This document shows, piece by piece, positions 32,398-41,471 of a stretch of 64,000 nt of DNA. The notes beneath the pieces were generated by a model, which saw nothing but the letters and a program-made list of their open reading frames with translations, did no database searches and was not told the origin of the DNA. The stretch spans positions 1,894,501 through 1,958,500 of the forward strand of contig NZ_LT838813.1 in assembly GCF_900176595.1 (NCBI RefSeq), read 5' to 3'. How positions within the stretch are numbered: position 1 is the stretch's first letter; each line of letters starts with the position of its first letter. The stretch comes from Aquiflexum balticum DSM 16537 (lineage in GTDB: Bacteria; Bacteroidota; Bacteroidia; Cytophagales; Cyclobacteriaceae). A program made the translations under genes and the position numbers.

Positions 32398-33373
32398 GAA
32401 TCGATTGTTTTACTTTATCCTTATCCTGCCTTCTCAGCAATCCTTTAAATGGGTTATAACCATTGGTGTTTTTCTGATAATAGCCAGTTCCGTTGTAAGG
32501 CCTTTTTTCAGGATGCTCTTTGCATGCGACAGAACAGGCACCATCCATTTCCCAGCCGCATTTTTCGCAGATGGGCAAATGTTCGTTACAGCTCGGGTTG
32601 GCGCAATTGACCATGCGGTCACTTTCTGTGCCGCAAATATGACATGTGGAAATAATCTTGGGATTGACCTTGTTGACCTCTACAGCAATTCTGTTGTCAA
32701 AAACGTAGCATTTTCCTTCAAAATCCTCTCCACCGGCCTCCAGGCCATACTTGATGATTCCGCCATGAAGCTGATATACATCTTTAAAGCCTTGTTCAAG
32801 CAGGAAGGCTGAGGCTTTTTCGCATTTGATCCCACCTGTACAATAAGTCAATACTTTTTTGTTTTTGAGGTGTTCCAATTCTTTCACCTTTTCCGGGAAA
32901 TCGCGGAAATTCTCAATATCCAAAGTAAGGGCATTTTTGAATCTGCCCAATTCGTGTTCATAATTTGATCTCACATCCAAAATCACCACATCATCCTGAT
33001 CTTTCAAGGCTTTGAATTCCTCAGGTTCTAGGTGTTTTCCGGTCTTGATATTTGGATCGAGGTGCCTAAGACTACTGTGTACAATCTCCGGCTTTACACG
33101 CACATGTATTTTTGCAAATGCGTGGCTGTCATGGGTATCGATTTTAAATTCTGTTTTTGCAAAGCGGGGATCCGAATGAATATAGGCCATGTATTTTTCG
33201 CAATCTTCTTTCAGACCGGAAACGGTACCGTTCAGCCCTTCAGGAGAAATGATGATTCGGCCCATGATGTTGTTTTCAATGCAGAACAGGTGGTGTTCTT
33301 CACGGTATGCCTCGGTATCTTCAATCTCGGCATAGCAATAATAGAGTAGGATTTTGTATTGTTTGTTTTCCAT
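32354..33373 (-). CDS. trhO: tRNA uridine-34 hydroxylase (rhodanese family)
   Basis: A 339-aa protein of the TrhO/YceA family. The N-terminal domain (RIIISPEGLNGTVSG, ~35-50) is followed by a rhodanese domain with the active-site loop LTYCTGGIKCEKAS and by a Cys-rich zinc-like tail (CHICG, CANPSC, CEKCG, CSVACKEHP). It hydroxylates U34 of certain tRNAs to ho5U using O2. The tail past the Cys-rich region is long and polar. The gene overlaps the nucleoside phosphorylase start by 44 bases. Confidence 0.9.
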   Translation of the reverse strand: MENKQYKILLYYCYAEIEDTEAYREEHHLFCIENNIMGRIIISPEGLNGTVSGLKEDCEKYMAYIHSDPRFAKTEFKIDTHDSHAFAKIHVRVKPEIVHSSLRHLDPNIKTGKHLEPEEFKALKDQDDVVILDVRSNYEHELGRFKNALTLDIENFRDFPEKVKELEHLKNKKVLTYCTGGIKCEKASAFLLEQGFKDVYQLHGGIIKYGLEAGGEDFEGKCYVFDNRIAVEVNKVNPKIISTCHICGTESDRMVNCANPSCNEHLPICEKCGWEMDGACSVACKEHPEKRPYNGTGYYQKNTNGYNPFKGLLRRQDKDKVKQSIHEQKDTGVRTDHQS

Positions 33374-33427
33374 AACTGAAGCCCTGTTTCAAGCAGGGTG
33401 TTTTGGTGGGAATTATTTTAGATTTTA

Positions 33428-33448
33428 GTCCCGATAGCTATCGGGATT
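33428..33448. repeat. Palindromic TAGTCCCGATAGCTATCGGGA repeat
   Basis: A near-perfect palindrome between trhO and the DUF2851-NeuD gene. Palindromes of this wording are common between genes in Bacteroidota (from memory). No T run follows, so it is not a convincing terminator. Confidence 0.6.
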
Positions 33449-33550
33449 AGAATATAGATATTAGATTGGGGGGGATAGATGCCCTTGATTCTTTCTTTTG
33501 AGTGTAATTTCTTTTTGGACGTTGAATCCGGTTTTATGAATTCGATGCTT

Positions 33551-35530
33551 TTATTTGATTTTTACAGCAGGGTTTCCGAAGACGGTTTCTCCGTCTTTGA
33601 CGTCTGAGATGACTACCGAACCGGCGCCGACTCTAGCGTTTTTGCCCAAGGTAACGCCGGATACAATGATCACCCCGGATCCGATAAATGCCCCCTCTTT
33701 GATCGTAGTGTTAGAGTTGACGATAGCGCCTGCACCTATTTGAACAAAGTCTTCTATGGCAGCACCGTGATCCACAATGGCACCGGAATTGAAAATGCAA
33801 TGACTTCCGATTTTGGCACCCGCCCCGATATTGACTTGGGCATTGATGAAATTCCCGTGGCCCAATTCAGCGTCAGTGGAAATATAAGACGTTTGATGGA
33901 TGGCATTGATGGGTTGAACTTTCCGCTTATCAATCAGCATTTTGACCAGAAACTGACGATATTTGTTATCATCTACGGCTACAAATGCTTCGGTTTTTTT
34001 GCCTATCAATTTTAGGAATCCATCATCCTCAGGGTTCCCAAGCACAGGGACAACATTGATTTCTGTGCCGTGCAATTTCTCATCTTCATCCAAAAAACCA
34101 TAAACGATCACCTGATTGCTATTGAATATTTCCAATGCAGGGTGGGCTATGCCTTTTGCTCCAAGTATGATTACGGGTTTTTCCATGGTCTTTTGTATTC
34201 GGATGGCAAAAGTACGGTATATCGGACTTTTAACCAAAAACCAATTCCTTCCCGGCTTAAGGAGATTTTGTCCGATTTTACATTCGAGACATTTTTTTGG
34301 TTTGCAATAATCATGGTAAAGTCCCAGCATTCCCTGTGAATCAAAAGCATTTTGCGCCTTCCAGGAGTGAAATGAAAATTTTCTTATGATAAAATTATCT
34401 TCGGCAGCCAGATCCTGAAGTACATCAAAGCATTTTTCTTTCCATTCGCTATCCTGAAGATATTGCCCGTAGGTATACCAAAGCGGTACGGTGAAATTGA
34501 TCGTTAAAAGGGCTAAAGTGTTGTTGCTTAGTTTTTTGGATAGTCTTTTCTGGGAAAGACCTCCGATTCTGAAATGTTGCTGCCAGTAGTCCGGTACTTG
34601 GATTTCAAATACTTTTTTGAATGCGGCAGCATCATTGACCGATGAAAAAAGGTTTGGATTATTGGAAAGAATTTGGGCAAGTTGGGCAATACGGACAGCA
34701 GGGAAATTATGGGGTCTTACTCCCATCATTTTCCATTCCTGATGATGGATTGTTTTTTTCAAACTGTACTTTTTCTGATAAAAATCATATTCTTTTTTTA
34801 GGTGCTTTCCATATTCATCATTGGTATCTTCCGGAATCAAGTCAGCCTGACCCAACAAGATGGCTTCTATGACTACAGACTGCTTTCCATGTTTTTGCAA
34901 TGTCCGGTAGGGGATACTTTCGGCAAGTCTGAGCATTGCCTCTGAATTGGTTTTGAATCCGAAGCATTGGAAAAGCCATCGGTAGGTGCCTTCTTCCCAA
35001 TCATTTTTGATTTCTTCCAAAATCTTGATCAATTGGGTGGATTTCTTTTCCAACCTCTCCACCAGGGCTTTTTCCAACATGGAGAATTTGATGATCGGAA
35101 GGAAATCCTTTAGCTCTGATCCACAGAGAATTTCATCCTTACTGCTCACCAATCGTTCATAGTTGCGCAGTACGTCAAGCCAGATTTTCCCTTTCAGTTC
35201 CAAGGTGGGGATATGACTTCCATCATTGCGTAGAATCGGTTTGTCATCTTCCCATACCACATGTAATATTACAGCATCATACCTTTGATCGGAGTCGTGA
35301 GCATGATTTTTCCAATCGGAAGATTTCCTATGGACTTCCACATGTCCGAAATGCTCCAAATTTCCGATTTTAATAAGGGCTTCCAAAAAATCAGGACCTT
35401 CATAAAAATTGTGGTAGCCGATTTTTTTCACTTCCAAGGATAAACCATCAGTTGTAGTCAATTGCCTTTTTTCAAAATACTGGTACTTCCATACCATCTG
35501 TAATAAGTCTTCTTTAAAGTCCATCATCAA
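33551..35530 (-). CDS. DUF2851 protein fused to a NeuD-like acetyltransferase
   Basis: One 659-aa frame. Residues 1 to ~427 are a complete DUF2851 protein (HNFYEGPDFLEALIKIG, HFGHVEVHRKSSDWKNHAHD, VILHVVWEDD; ending CKPKKCLECKIGQNLLKPG). From residue 449 (MEKPVIILGAKGIAH, ATG at 34186) it is a complete NeuD-type left-handed beta-helix acetyltransferase, with a Rossmann-like N-terminus and hexapeptide repeats NAQVNIGAGAKIGSHCIFNSGAIVDHG to IGSGVIIVSGVTLG. The 21 joining residues look like translated intergenic DNA: they include a TACTTTTG promoter-like box 26 bases before the second ATG. So two genes seem joined by loss of a stop, or by a sequence error. The NeuD part could also be made separately from 34186. 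Confidence 0.8.
   Translation of the reverse strand: MMMDFKEDLLQMVWKYQYFEKRQLTTTDGLSLEVKKIGYHNFYEGPDFLEALIKIGNLEHFGHVEVHRKSSDWKNHAHDSDQRYDAVILHVVWEDDKPILRNDGSHIPTLELKGKIWLDVLRNYERLVSSKDEILCGSELKDFLPIIKFSMLEKALVERLEKKSTQLIKILEEIKNDWEEGTYRWLFQCFGFKTNSEAMLRLAESIPYRTLQKHGKQSVVIEAILLGQADLIPEDTNDEYGKHLKKEYDFYQKKYSLKKTIHHQEWKMMGVRPHNFPAVRIAQLAQILSNNPNLFSSVNDAAAFKKVFEIQVPDYWQQHFRIGGLSQKRLSKKLSNNTLALLTINFTVPLWYTYGQYLQDSEWKEKCFDVLQDLAAEDNFIIRKFSFHSWKAQNAFDSQGMLGLYHDYCKPKKCLECKIGQNLLKPGRNWFLVKSPIYRTFAIRIQKTMEKPVIILGAKGIAHPALEIFNSNQVIVYGFLDEDEKLHGTEINVVPVLGNPEDDGFLKLIGKKTEAFVAVDDNKYRQFLVKMLIDKRKVQPINAIHQTSYISTDAELGHGNFINAQVNIGAGAKIGSHCIFNSGAIVDHGAAIEDFVQIGAGAIVNSNTTIKEGAFIGSGVIIVSGVTLGKNARVGAGSVVISDVKDGETVFGNPAVKIK
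34197..34230 (-). promoter_or_regulatory. Promoter-like sequence inside the fusion, before the NeuD part
   Basis: On the minus strand TTGG, about 19 bases and TACTTTTG resemble the Bacteroidota -33 TTG and -7 TAnnTTTG elements; the ATG at 34186 follows. It suggests the NeuD half has, or once had, its own transcript. Confidence 0.5.
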
Positions 35531-35733
35531 AAATTGGGTTAAAAATTACTGAACCGCTCAAATTAAATATCCCATTAATTTAATAGAATTTCATTCGAAA
35601 AAAAACATTTTAGGTGTAATAATCTGTCTGATAAATGGTTAATCATTCAACTTGATTTTTGGTATGGTGCTTTGGGTGATTGAGCCAGTTTAAAAAAATC
35701 CTTTCTTTTCTCTTCATATTGAACAAAGGTCCT

Positions 35734-35741
35734 AATTTTGC
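35734..35741 (+). promoter_or_regulatory. -7 promoter element TAATTTTG
   Basis: Fits the Bacteroidota TAnnTTTG consensus and lies 38 bases before the start of the outer-membrane protein gene at 35780. Confidence 0.55.
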
Positions 35742-35779
35742 AGCTTGAAATTTCCAGATCAAATTAAACCAACTATACA

Positions 35780-36361
35780 TTGAAAAAAATTATCCTTTTT
35801 GTATTGACATTGATTCCCTTATATGCTGCTGCCCAAGAACAAGGTATAGGATTGCGTTTTGGAGAACCGTTTTCAGTTACCTTCAAGACATTTCTGGACG
35901 ATCAGATTTCATTGGAAGGAATGATTGGGAGTGCGGGTCCCAACAGTGCACAATATTATCAAAGGGCTTTTGACAGGAATAGGCCCAGTACAAATGCCTT
36001 TTATGTAAGTCATAGTACTTCAAGTTCCATTTCCGTCAATTTCAGGAGTGCCTATCACGAGGATTTCACCAGTGAATTGGGGATTGAGCAGGGATATATT
36101 TTGGGTTATGCAGGCGCAGGTCTTCAGCTTAGATCGGTAAATGTTGACTATACGTATACCGATACTTCGATTTCTCAGGATTTACTCAGAGAGTCAAGAA
36201 CCAATGTGGATTTTGGGGCGGATTTATTTGGAGGGGCTGAATACTATTTTGACAGCTCACCTATCAGTGTATTTGCTGAAGTTGGCTTATTTTTGGAATT
36301 ATTGGATAGTTTTGGACATATCAAATTCCAAGGAGGAATAGGGGTAAGGTATTTGTTTTAA
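35780..36361 (+). CDS. Outer-membrane beta-barrel protein
   Basis: A 193-aa protein started at a TTG (MKKIILFVLTLIPLYAAAQ), chosen because it gives a complete Sec signal peptide with cleavage after AAA. The mature part has alternating hydrophobic strands typical of a small barrel (FGEPFSVTFKTF, ISLEGMIGSAG, YFDSSPISVFAEVGLFLEL, FQGGIGVRYLF), ending in an aromatic Phe as many porin-like proteins do. No specific ligand can be named. It is followed after 5 bases by a membrane-anchored protein, so probably cotranscribed. Confidence 0.7.
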   Translation: MKKIILFVLTLIPLYAAAQEQGIGLRFGEPFSVTFKTFLDDQISLEGMIGSAGPNSAQYYQRAFDRNRPSTNAFYVSHSTSSSISVNFRSAYHEDFTSELGIEQGYILGYAGAGLQLRSVNVDYTYTDTSISQDLLRESRTNVDFGADLFGGAEYYFDSSPISVFAEVGLFLELLDSFGHIKFQGGIGVRYLF

Positions 36362-36366
36362 AAGGG

Positions 36367-36882
36367 ATGAAAAAAATCTTAATTGGAATTGCCGTAGTAT
36401 TCTTTTTTGGATTTGGATTCTTTTTATTCCAGATTATGGGCGGTTTCAATGATATCAAAGTTGAATTGGTGGATCTTGGAACGCTTGAATTATCAGGCAT
36501 CAGGTTCAGGGGTAAACCGCAAGATGAAGCTTTGAGAGATGCCTTTGTCAGAATAGAAGCAATTCAGAAAGAAAATCAGGAATCCCAAATACACACGATT
36601 TATTATATTGAACCGGCGGGGAGAATGGATACCATGGAGGTTTTTGTCGGTTTGGAAAAAAAATGGGTCAGCAAGGAGGAAGCGTTGGAGGAGTTGACAT
36701 TTGCTGCCGAACAATCTATTGTTGCGCGAATAAAGGCCCATCGCTTTGTTATGCCCGGCCCGGTAAAGGTTAAGTCCAAAATTCTTGATTTTGCCAGGGA
36801 AAATAATTTGCCCGAACCCAGGATTTTTATAGATCGTATTCTAGGTCCTGATGAAGTTATGGTCATAGCGGTGAAAGAATAG
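36367..36882 (+). CDS. Membrane-anchored protein with GyrI-like features
   Basis: A 171-aa protein. One N-terminal hydrophobic segment (residues ~4-25) anchors it, then a soluble alpha/beta domain follows with LELSGIRFRGKPQDEALRDAFVRIE, IHTIYYIEPAGRMDTMEVFVGLE and VARIKAHRFVMPGPVKV. The alternation YYIEPAGR...MEVFVG resembles GyrI/AraC effector-binding domains, but the match is not strong enough to name a ligand. It begins 5 bases after the outer-membrane protein gene. Confidence 0.6.
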   Translation: MKKILIGIAVVFFFGFGFFLFQIMGGFNDIKVELVDLGTLELSGIRFRGKPQDEALRDAFVRIEAIQKENQESQIHTIYYIEPAGRMDTMEVFVGLEKKWVSKEEALEELTFAAEQSIVARIKAHRFVMPGPVKVKSKILDFARENNLPEPRIFIDRILGPDEVMVIAVKE

Positions 36883-36985
36883 CGTAAATAGTACAAAGAA
36901 TAAAATTTGCCCAGCAAAACTAAAAAGAACCAAAAAATTCAATCCTACGTCTAAATAATAAATCAAACCCACTAAAATAAATGTT

Positions 36986-37513
36986 ATGAAAAAATTATCG
37001 ATGATAATACTCTTTGGAGGCTTGGCCTTCATTCATGCTTGTGTCGGCCCTACAGGACCTCCGGGACCTCCAGGAGTACCGGGTGCAGATGGTCAGGTAC
37101 TTTTGGGAGAAGCCTTTGAAGTCGATGTTAATTTTACAGAGGCCAATGGTTTTTTAGAGGAATTCAGTTTTGATCCTCCGATTTTTTCCAGTGATGTGGT
37201 GTTGATTTACATCAGATGGGAGACGCTAAACGGAAATACTCTTTGGAGGATGATTCCTCAAACGGTGTTTTTTGAAGAAGGCGCTTTGGTATATAACTTT
37301 GATTTCAGCAGTGCTGATTTTGCCATTTTTCTGGAAACAACTTTTGATCCCACTGTTTTGGATAATTCATGGACAAGGAATCAGCGATTCAGAGTTGTGG
37401 TAGTTCCGGCTGAACTGGGTAGTGCCAGAATTGATTACAGTGACTATAATGCTGTCATAGACATGCTAGGTTTGACAGAAGAGAGTTTCGTCAAACTCGA
37501 ACCCAAAAATTAA
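36986..37513 (+). CDS. Lipoprotein with a short collagen-like repeat
   Basis: A 175-aa protein. A lipoprotein signal peptide ends at the Cys in FIHACVGP; directly after the Cys come five G-X-Y triplets (GPTGPPGPPGVPGADG). The rest is a beta-rich domain (EFSFDPPIFSSDVVLIYIRWE) ending EESFVKLEPKN. Collagen-like stalks next to the lipid anchor are known in a number of Bacteroidota surface lipoproteins; they presumably hold the C-terminal domain away from the membrane. Monocistronic, with an inverted repeat downstream. Confidence 0.75.
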   Translation: MKKLSMIILFGGLAFIHACVGPTGPPGPPGVPGADGQVLLGEAFEVDVNFTEANGFLEEFSFDPPIFSSDVVLIYIRWETLNGNTLWRMIPQTVFFEEGALVYNFDFSSADFAIFLETTFDPTVLDNSWTRNQRFRVVVVPAELGSARIDYSDYNAVIDMLGLTEESFVKLEPKN

Positions 37514-37568
37514 ATCCAATCGGATCAAAAATGGTTTTTTAAAGATTTGAAAATTAAAAATCATCAGT

Positions 37569-37615
37569 CTCCCACAGGTATTCTAAATCCCAAGATTTGG
37601 TAATGTCTGTGGGAG
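37569..37615. repeat. Inverted repeat CTCCCACAG / CTGTGGGAG with inner hairpin
   Basis: A perfect 9-bp outer stem encloses an inner AAATC-CCAA-GATTT hairpin between the collagen-like lipoprotein gene and hemE. No T run follows on either strand, so termination is possible but weak. Confidence 0.55.
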
Positions 37616-37672
37616 GATTCGTTTTAAGCAGTTTCTTTTATAATTTCCTCCTCTGAATAATTACTAAAATTC

Positions 37673-37680
37673 TATCTTTG
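37673..37680 (+). promoter_or_regulatory. -7 element TATCTTTG four bases before hemE
   Basis: A good match to TAnnTTTG ends only 4 bases before the hemE ATG, so transcription would start at or next to the start codon (a leaderless or nearly leaderless mRNA). Confidence 0.6.
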
Positions 37681-37684
37681 CCCC

Positions 37685-38710
37685 ATGCAATTGAAAAATG
37701 ACTTATTGATAAGAGCCGCCATAGGACAGCCTGTGGAAAGGACTCCTGTTTGGTTGATGCGACAGGCAGGGAGGATTTTGCCGGAATATAGAGCGGTAAG
37801 GGAAAGTGTCAGTGGTTTTATTGAACTGGCCAAAACTCCCGAATTGGCCTCGGAAGTCACCATACAGCCGGTTGACATCCTTGGTGTGGATGCTGCCATC
37901 ATATTTTCTGACATACTTGTGATTCCGGAAGCTATGGGACTTCCCTATGAAATGGTGGAAAAAAGAGGTCCATGGTTTCCAGAAACTGTCAAATCATATT
38001 CAGATATCAAAAAGTTGAGGATTGCAGACGGAAAAGACGACCTCAATTATGTCATTGAAGCCATAAAAATCACCAAAAGAGCCCTCAACGGAAGGGTTCC
38101 ATTAATTGGTTTTGCCGGAGCGCCCTGGACTATTTTTGCCTACATGATCGAAGGATCAGGGAGTAAGACTTTTTCAAAGGCAAGAGCTATGCTTTATACC
38201 GAGCCTAAATTGTCTCATAAGCTTCTTCAAATGATTACGGATAGTACGATCAACTATCTCAAATCCCAAATTGAAGCCGGGGTAAACCTCGTTCAGGTAT
38301 TTGACAGCTGGGCTGGGATATTGCCTCCGGATCATTACAGCGCGTTTTCTCTGCCCTATATTTCCCAGATATGCGAAGCTATCCAGGAAGTACCAAAGAC
38401 AGTTTTTGCAAAAGGGGCGTTTTTTGCAAGAGAAGAAATGGCCCTTCTTGACTGTGAAACCATCGGTCTGGACTGGAATATGGGAATAGCCGAATCCAGA
38501 AAATTGATCGGGCCGGATAAAACCCTTCAGGGAAACCTGGATCCAGCCGCCTTGTATGGAAGCGCCAAGCAAGTAGAAGAAGCTACAATATCCATGATGG
38601 ATCAGTTTAAAGGAAGCAGACATATTGCTAATTTGGGACATGGCGTTTATCCTGATATAGATCCGGAAATGGTAAAAGTCTTTGTTCAGACAGTCAAAAA
38701 TTATCGTTAA
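37685..38710 (+). CDS. hemE: Uroporphyrinogen decarboxylase
   Basis: A 341-aa enzyme beginning [36 protein letters not shown], in line with the known start of the family and carrying the RQAGR motif that binds the substrate carboxylates. Further signatures are [17 protein letters not shown] and [16 protein letters not shown], both strictly conserved blocks. It decarboxylates uroporphyrinogen III to coproporphyrinogen III in haem biosynthesis. A clear hairpin terminator follows. Confidence 0.95.
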   Translation: MQLKNDLLIRAAIGQPVERTPVWLMRQAGRILPEYRAVRESVSGFIELAKTPELASEVTIQPVDILGVDAAIIFSDILVIPEAMGLPYEMVEKRGPWFPETVKSYSDIKKLRIADGKDDLNYVIEAIKITKRALNGRVPLIGFAGAPWTIFAYMIEGSGSKTFSKARAMLYTEPKLSHKLLQMITDSTINYLKSQIEAGVNLVQVFDSWAGILPPDHYSAFSLPYISQICEAIQEVPKTVFAKGAFFAREEMALLDCETIGLDWNMGIAESRKLIGPDKTLQGNLDPAALYGSAKQVEEATISMMDQFKGSRHIANLGHGVYPDIDPEMVKVFVQTVKNYR

Positions 38711-38733
38711 CAAAAAATTTCCAATGATAAATC

Positions 38734-38765
38734 AAAAAAGGAAGGCCAAACAGCCTTCCTTTTTT
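38734..38765 (+). terminator. Terminator of hemE
   Basis: A perfect 13-bp stem AAAAAAGGAAGGC / GCCTTCCTTTTTT with a 6-base loop, 23 bases after the hemE stop. Confidence 0.9.
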
Positions 38766-38967
38766 GATTTACTAAATATTGAGATGGTTTGTTGATTAAC
38801 TTTCAATTTTTTATCAATATGGTTGTTTTTTTAACTATAAAAGTCAATAAAAATTGTATTTAACAAAATTATTGTTAATTTTCAAACTTTAAATCAGTAT
38901 ATCAACATAAAATATGTTTAAGCTGGTTTAAAAACAAACCTATTTATTTACAAAACCTATTAAACCT

Positions 38968-39714
38968 ATGAAAAACAACTTTACAACCTTTTCAAAAAAG
39001 GGTGCCTTGCTGAGCCTTATGGTTTTTGCAATCGCAACGTTTGGTGCTAATGCACAAGAAGAAGAAGAAAAATTCAGTTTTGATGTTTCGCTGAATTCGG
39101 ATCAGTTCTTTGGATTTTATCCATTTTTCCAGGGAGCCTACAGTATCAATGAAAAGATGGATTTTACTTTTTACGGGATCCTTTGGTCGGGTGGAACCGG
39201 CGGAGGTTGGGGCAATTGGACTGAGTTTGGCGTGGGACTCAATTTTGAAGTCTCCGAAGGATTGAGCATCAATCCTCAGATCGGAGTCTTAGGAGGTAAT
39301 CTACTTTCTTCGGGCACAGCAGGAAGCGCTGTCTTTGGAGATGGTATTGTGCCTAACCTGACCATCAACTTGGATAAGGAAAAAATCGAAGGGCAAATTT
39401 ATGGTGGATTCTATGCGCCATTGAGAAATGAGGCCCCTACATCCGGCACCACACTTTCCTACCTGCACTATTGGGCCAATCTAGGATATAAAGTTTCTCC
39501 TTTATTCTCATTTGGGGCACATTTTGAGCATTTGATCAATACCGGAGGTTCTAATGTCGCGGAGTCCTCAGATGTTTATCAATGGTTTGGACCCTACATC
39601 CAATTTTCCAAACCTGGAGGAGGACCTTTTGCCAGATTTTCAGCAGGTGCAGATTTGTATGATGGTGGAGGCAATGATTCTTTCTTTAAACTGACTACAG
39701 GTTTTAGCTTCTAG
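38968..39714 (+). CDS. Outer-membrane protein of the DUF6733 type
   Basis: A 248-aa secreted protein. After a signal peptide ending GANA-Q it has alternating strands and short turns: FSFDVSLNSDQFFGFYPFFQGAYSI, MDFTFYGILWSGGTGGGWGNWTEFGVGLNFE, and a final FFKLTTGFSF ending in Phe. The FYPFFQGAYSI and WSGGTGGGWGNWTEFG blocks match DUF6733 as I recall it. No ligand or function is known. The gene is monocistronic, preceded by ~200 bases of AT-rich DNA and followed by a two-way hairpin. Confidence 0.75.
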   Translation: MKNNFTTFSKKGALLSLMVFAIATFGANAQEEEEKFSFDVSLNSDQFFGFYPFFQGAYSINEKMDFTFYGILWSGGTGGGWGNWTEFGVGLNFEVSEGLSINPQIGVLGGNLLSSGTAGSAVFGDGIVPNLTINLDKEKIEGQIYGGFYAPLRNEAPTSGTTLSYLHYWANLGYKVSPLFSFGAHFEHLINTGGSNVAESSDVYQWFGPYIQFSKPGGGPFARFSAGADLYDGGGNDSFFKLTTGFSF

Positions 39715-39800
39715 AAACTGTAAATACTCAAAAATTCAAGGATAATCCAAAACTTAAATAAAGTACCAGATTATTTAAAAATTGACTTCAGCCAAATAAG

Positions 39801-39830
39801 AAAAGGCCGGATTATATTTCCGGTCTTTTT
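39801..39830. terminator. Bidirectional terminator
   Basis: AAAAGGCCGG and CCGGTCTTTTT pair around a 9-base loop (with a G-T wobble). It lies between two convergent genes, with T runs on both strands, so it can end both. Confidence 0.8.
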
Positions 39831-40624
39831 TATTGGGGTGAAACAGTATCCCCAAGCCGGATGGTCAGACCTTCCAAAAGTGACATGTTTTGCCCAAACA
39901 TGACTTTGTTTGATACCGTTCTGTATTTTGCCAAAGTTTTGAGCGGTTCTTTTCCTTTGATCCCTGTTTTTTGGTCAATGGTGGTCATCACGCACCTGGC
40001 ACAGGGTTTGGTGATTTTAAAAAGTGATTTTCCGATTTTTACCTTATCCCACTCATCTTCTTCAAAAGCTTTTCCCCCGGAAAACACCAAATTTGGTCTG
40101 AACCTATCCATAGGGACCGGATTTTGAAGTTTTGTATTCAAGTCGTCCAAAGAAGCCTGTCCGATCAGCAGATAAGGCATGCCATCTGCAAAACTGACTG
40201 ATTCATTGTTCACAGCATATTTGGGATTCAGCTTTCTTTGAGTGGATTCCGGCATGACCACCAAGTCGCAGTCTATATTCAGTTGATTTGTAAACCATTT
40301 GCTTACAGAATTATCCACCAACTGTCCGATTACTGTGTCATCCCATACAGCTACGGGAATCAATTTTTTGGTTTTGGGTTCAAAAGGAATGAGGATATTG
40401 GTTTCGGGATCATCTTTTCTAAATACATTTAGGCCACCTGCCATCAATTCCACCTGTATTAAAGCCATTTGGTGGAGTGTTCTTTGCGTTAAAAAAATCC
40501 CGTTCTTGTCTACAAGCATCCATCTGCGGTCATATTTTAGACCACGTTCTTCGAGTACTGATTCATTCAGGCGGATTCCGCCAAGAGATTTGATCGGGTA
40601 TATGTAAATATCTGTTAAGTACAT
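39830..40624 (-). CDS. MOSC domain protein (YcbX-like)
   Basis: A 264-aa protein with the MOSC N-terminal beta-barrel domain (TDIYIYPIKSLGGI, ~1-15, then LKYDRRWMLVDKNG) and the MOSC core containing the conserved Cys block KPCARCVMTTIDQKTG, followed by a final G-rich segment. MOSC proteins bind molybdenum cofactor through this Cys and reduce N-hydroxylated compounds or carry MoCo/sulfur. Monocistronic. Confidence 0.88.
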   Translation of the reverse strand: MYLTDIYIYPIKSLGGIRLNESVLEERGLKYDRRWMLVDKNGIFLTQRTLHQMALIQVELMAGGLNVFRKDDPETNILIPFEPKTKKLIPVAVWDDTVIGQLVDNSVSKWFTNQLNIDCDLVVMPESTQRKLNPKYAVNNESVSFADGMPYLLIGQASLDDLNTKLQNPVPMDRFRPNLVFSGGKAFEEDEWDKVKIGKSLFKITKPCARCVMTTIDQKTGIKGKEPLKTLAKYRTVSNKVMFGQNMSLLEGLTIRLGDTVSPQ

Positions 40625-40706
40625 CTTCCTAATAGTAATGTTGTGAAGTTGAAAGGCAATCTTTGAACAAAAAGTTTTCTAAATTCCTGAAAAAAAAATC
40701 ATGAGT

Positions 40707-40943
40707 TTACCTCCATTCCCTAAATCTTTCCGGAATTTCAGGTGAAAAAAATTTGGTAAACAATAAACGTATAGGATTTTCTTGTTCCAATTTTAAAATA
40801 GAAATGGGATTGAGAAAGTGTTTTGTCAGAGAATTTTTGGTAAAATCCTGAGAAAAAACAGAAACCATCAAAAAACAAAGGAGGAAAATGGCGGCCCATT
40901 TTTTCCTTTCTTTTTGCAATCTGGTTTTTCTATTTGGATTCAT
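40707..40943 (-). CDS. Small membrane-associated protein, unknown
   Basis: 78 aa from the ATG at 40943 (MNPNRKTRLQ), chosen over an upstream ATG at 41204 because upstream codons overlap low-complexity AT-rich DNA and this start follows a promoter-like CATTTTGTATCTTAG. A basic N-terminus, a single hydrophobic span (about residues 17-31, FLLCFLMVSVF) that could be a signal peptide, and a basic C-terminus follow. Not recognised. Its opposite strand carries nothing else. Confidence 0.5.
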   Translation of the reverse strand: MNPNRKTRLQKERKKWAAIFLLCFLMVSVFSQDFTKNSLTKHFLNPISILKLEQENPIRLLFTKFFSPEIPERFREWR

Positions 40944-41471
40944 ATTGCTAAGATACAAAATGATAGGATTTAGTTGCACGGTAGAAATAGGATTTTTTAG
41001 AAAATTAGAAATGCTATAAAAAATAACGGTAAAATATATTTTTGAATTAATTTTTAACAGATAAATGTAATTCTCTAAAACAATTTTGGAAAGGTGAATC
41101 GTAGGGATTTTTTTCGGAAGAAACAGAGGGTGATTCACTGCAATCTTTTCTGCCTTCACCATGCGATATTTTGGAAGACTGTTGTTCTCTCTCAAAGAAA
41201 TCAATATAAATGCCCCCCAATTTTCACTTTTTTAATGAAATTGAAAAATTTTAACTATTTGAAAAATTCAATCGTTTTCGGTTGCAAATTCAGTAGTAAA
41301 AATTCGATTTTATTAACGATTGGTGAAAAATACTATTATTCTGTTAACATGGCAGTTGCCAAAAGCCAACTTAGCCAATTGTTAAAAATTGCAAAATTAA
41401 TTTTAATGAATCAATTTAGACTTGAAAATAACTGTATAAACTATTTTGTTTTTTTCAAAACAACAAACCCT
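40944..41471. other. Regulatory gap before the SusC gene
   Basis: 528 very AT-rich bases. No credible coding region: the frame stays open upstream of SusC but without gene-like composition. A TATTTTG box about 30 bases before the ATG is the likely -7 element, though imperfect. No anti-sigma/sigma gene pair is nearby to regulate it. Confidence 0.5.

Noticed and set aside
33420-33470. Palindrome as terminator for trhO
   Set aside because: It lies upstream of trhO in its direction of transcription and lacks a T run; treated as an interspersed palindrome.
37560-37620. Riboswitch in front of hemE
   Set aside because: The promoter-like box lies between the hairpin and the start codon, so the hairpin would not be in the hemE transcript. 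No known riboswitch pattern was recognised.
41094-41471. Long N-terminal extension of the SusC frame
   Set aside because: The frame is open upstream but composition is AT-rich and not gene-like. The ATG at 41472 gives a proper signal peptide.
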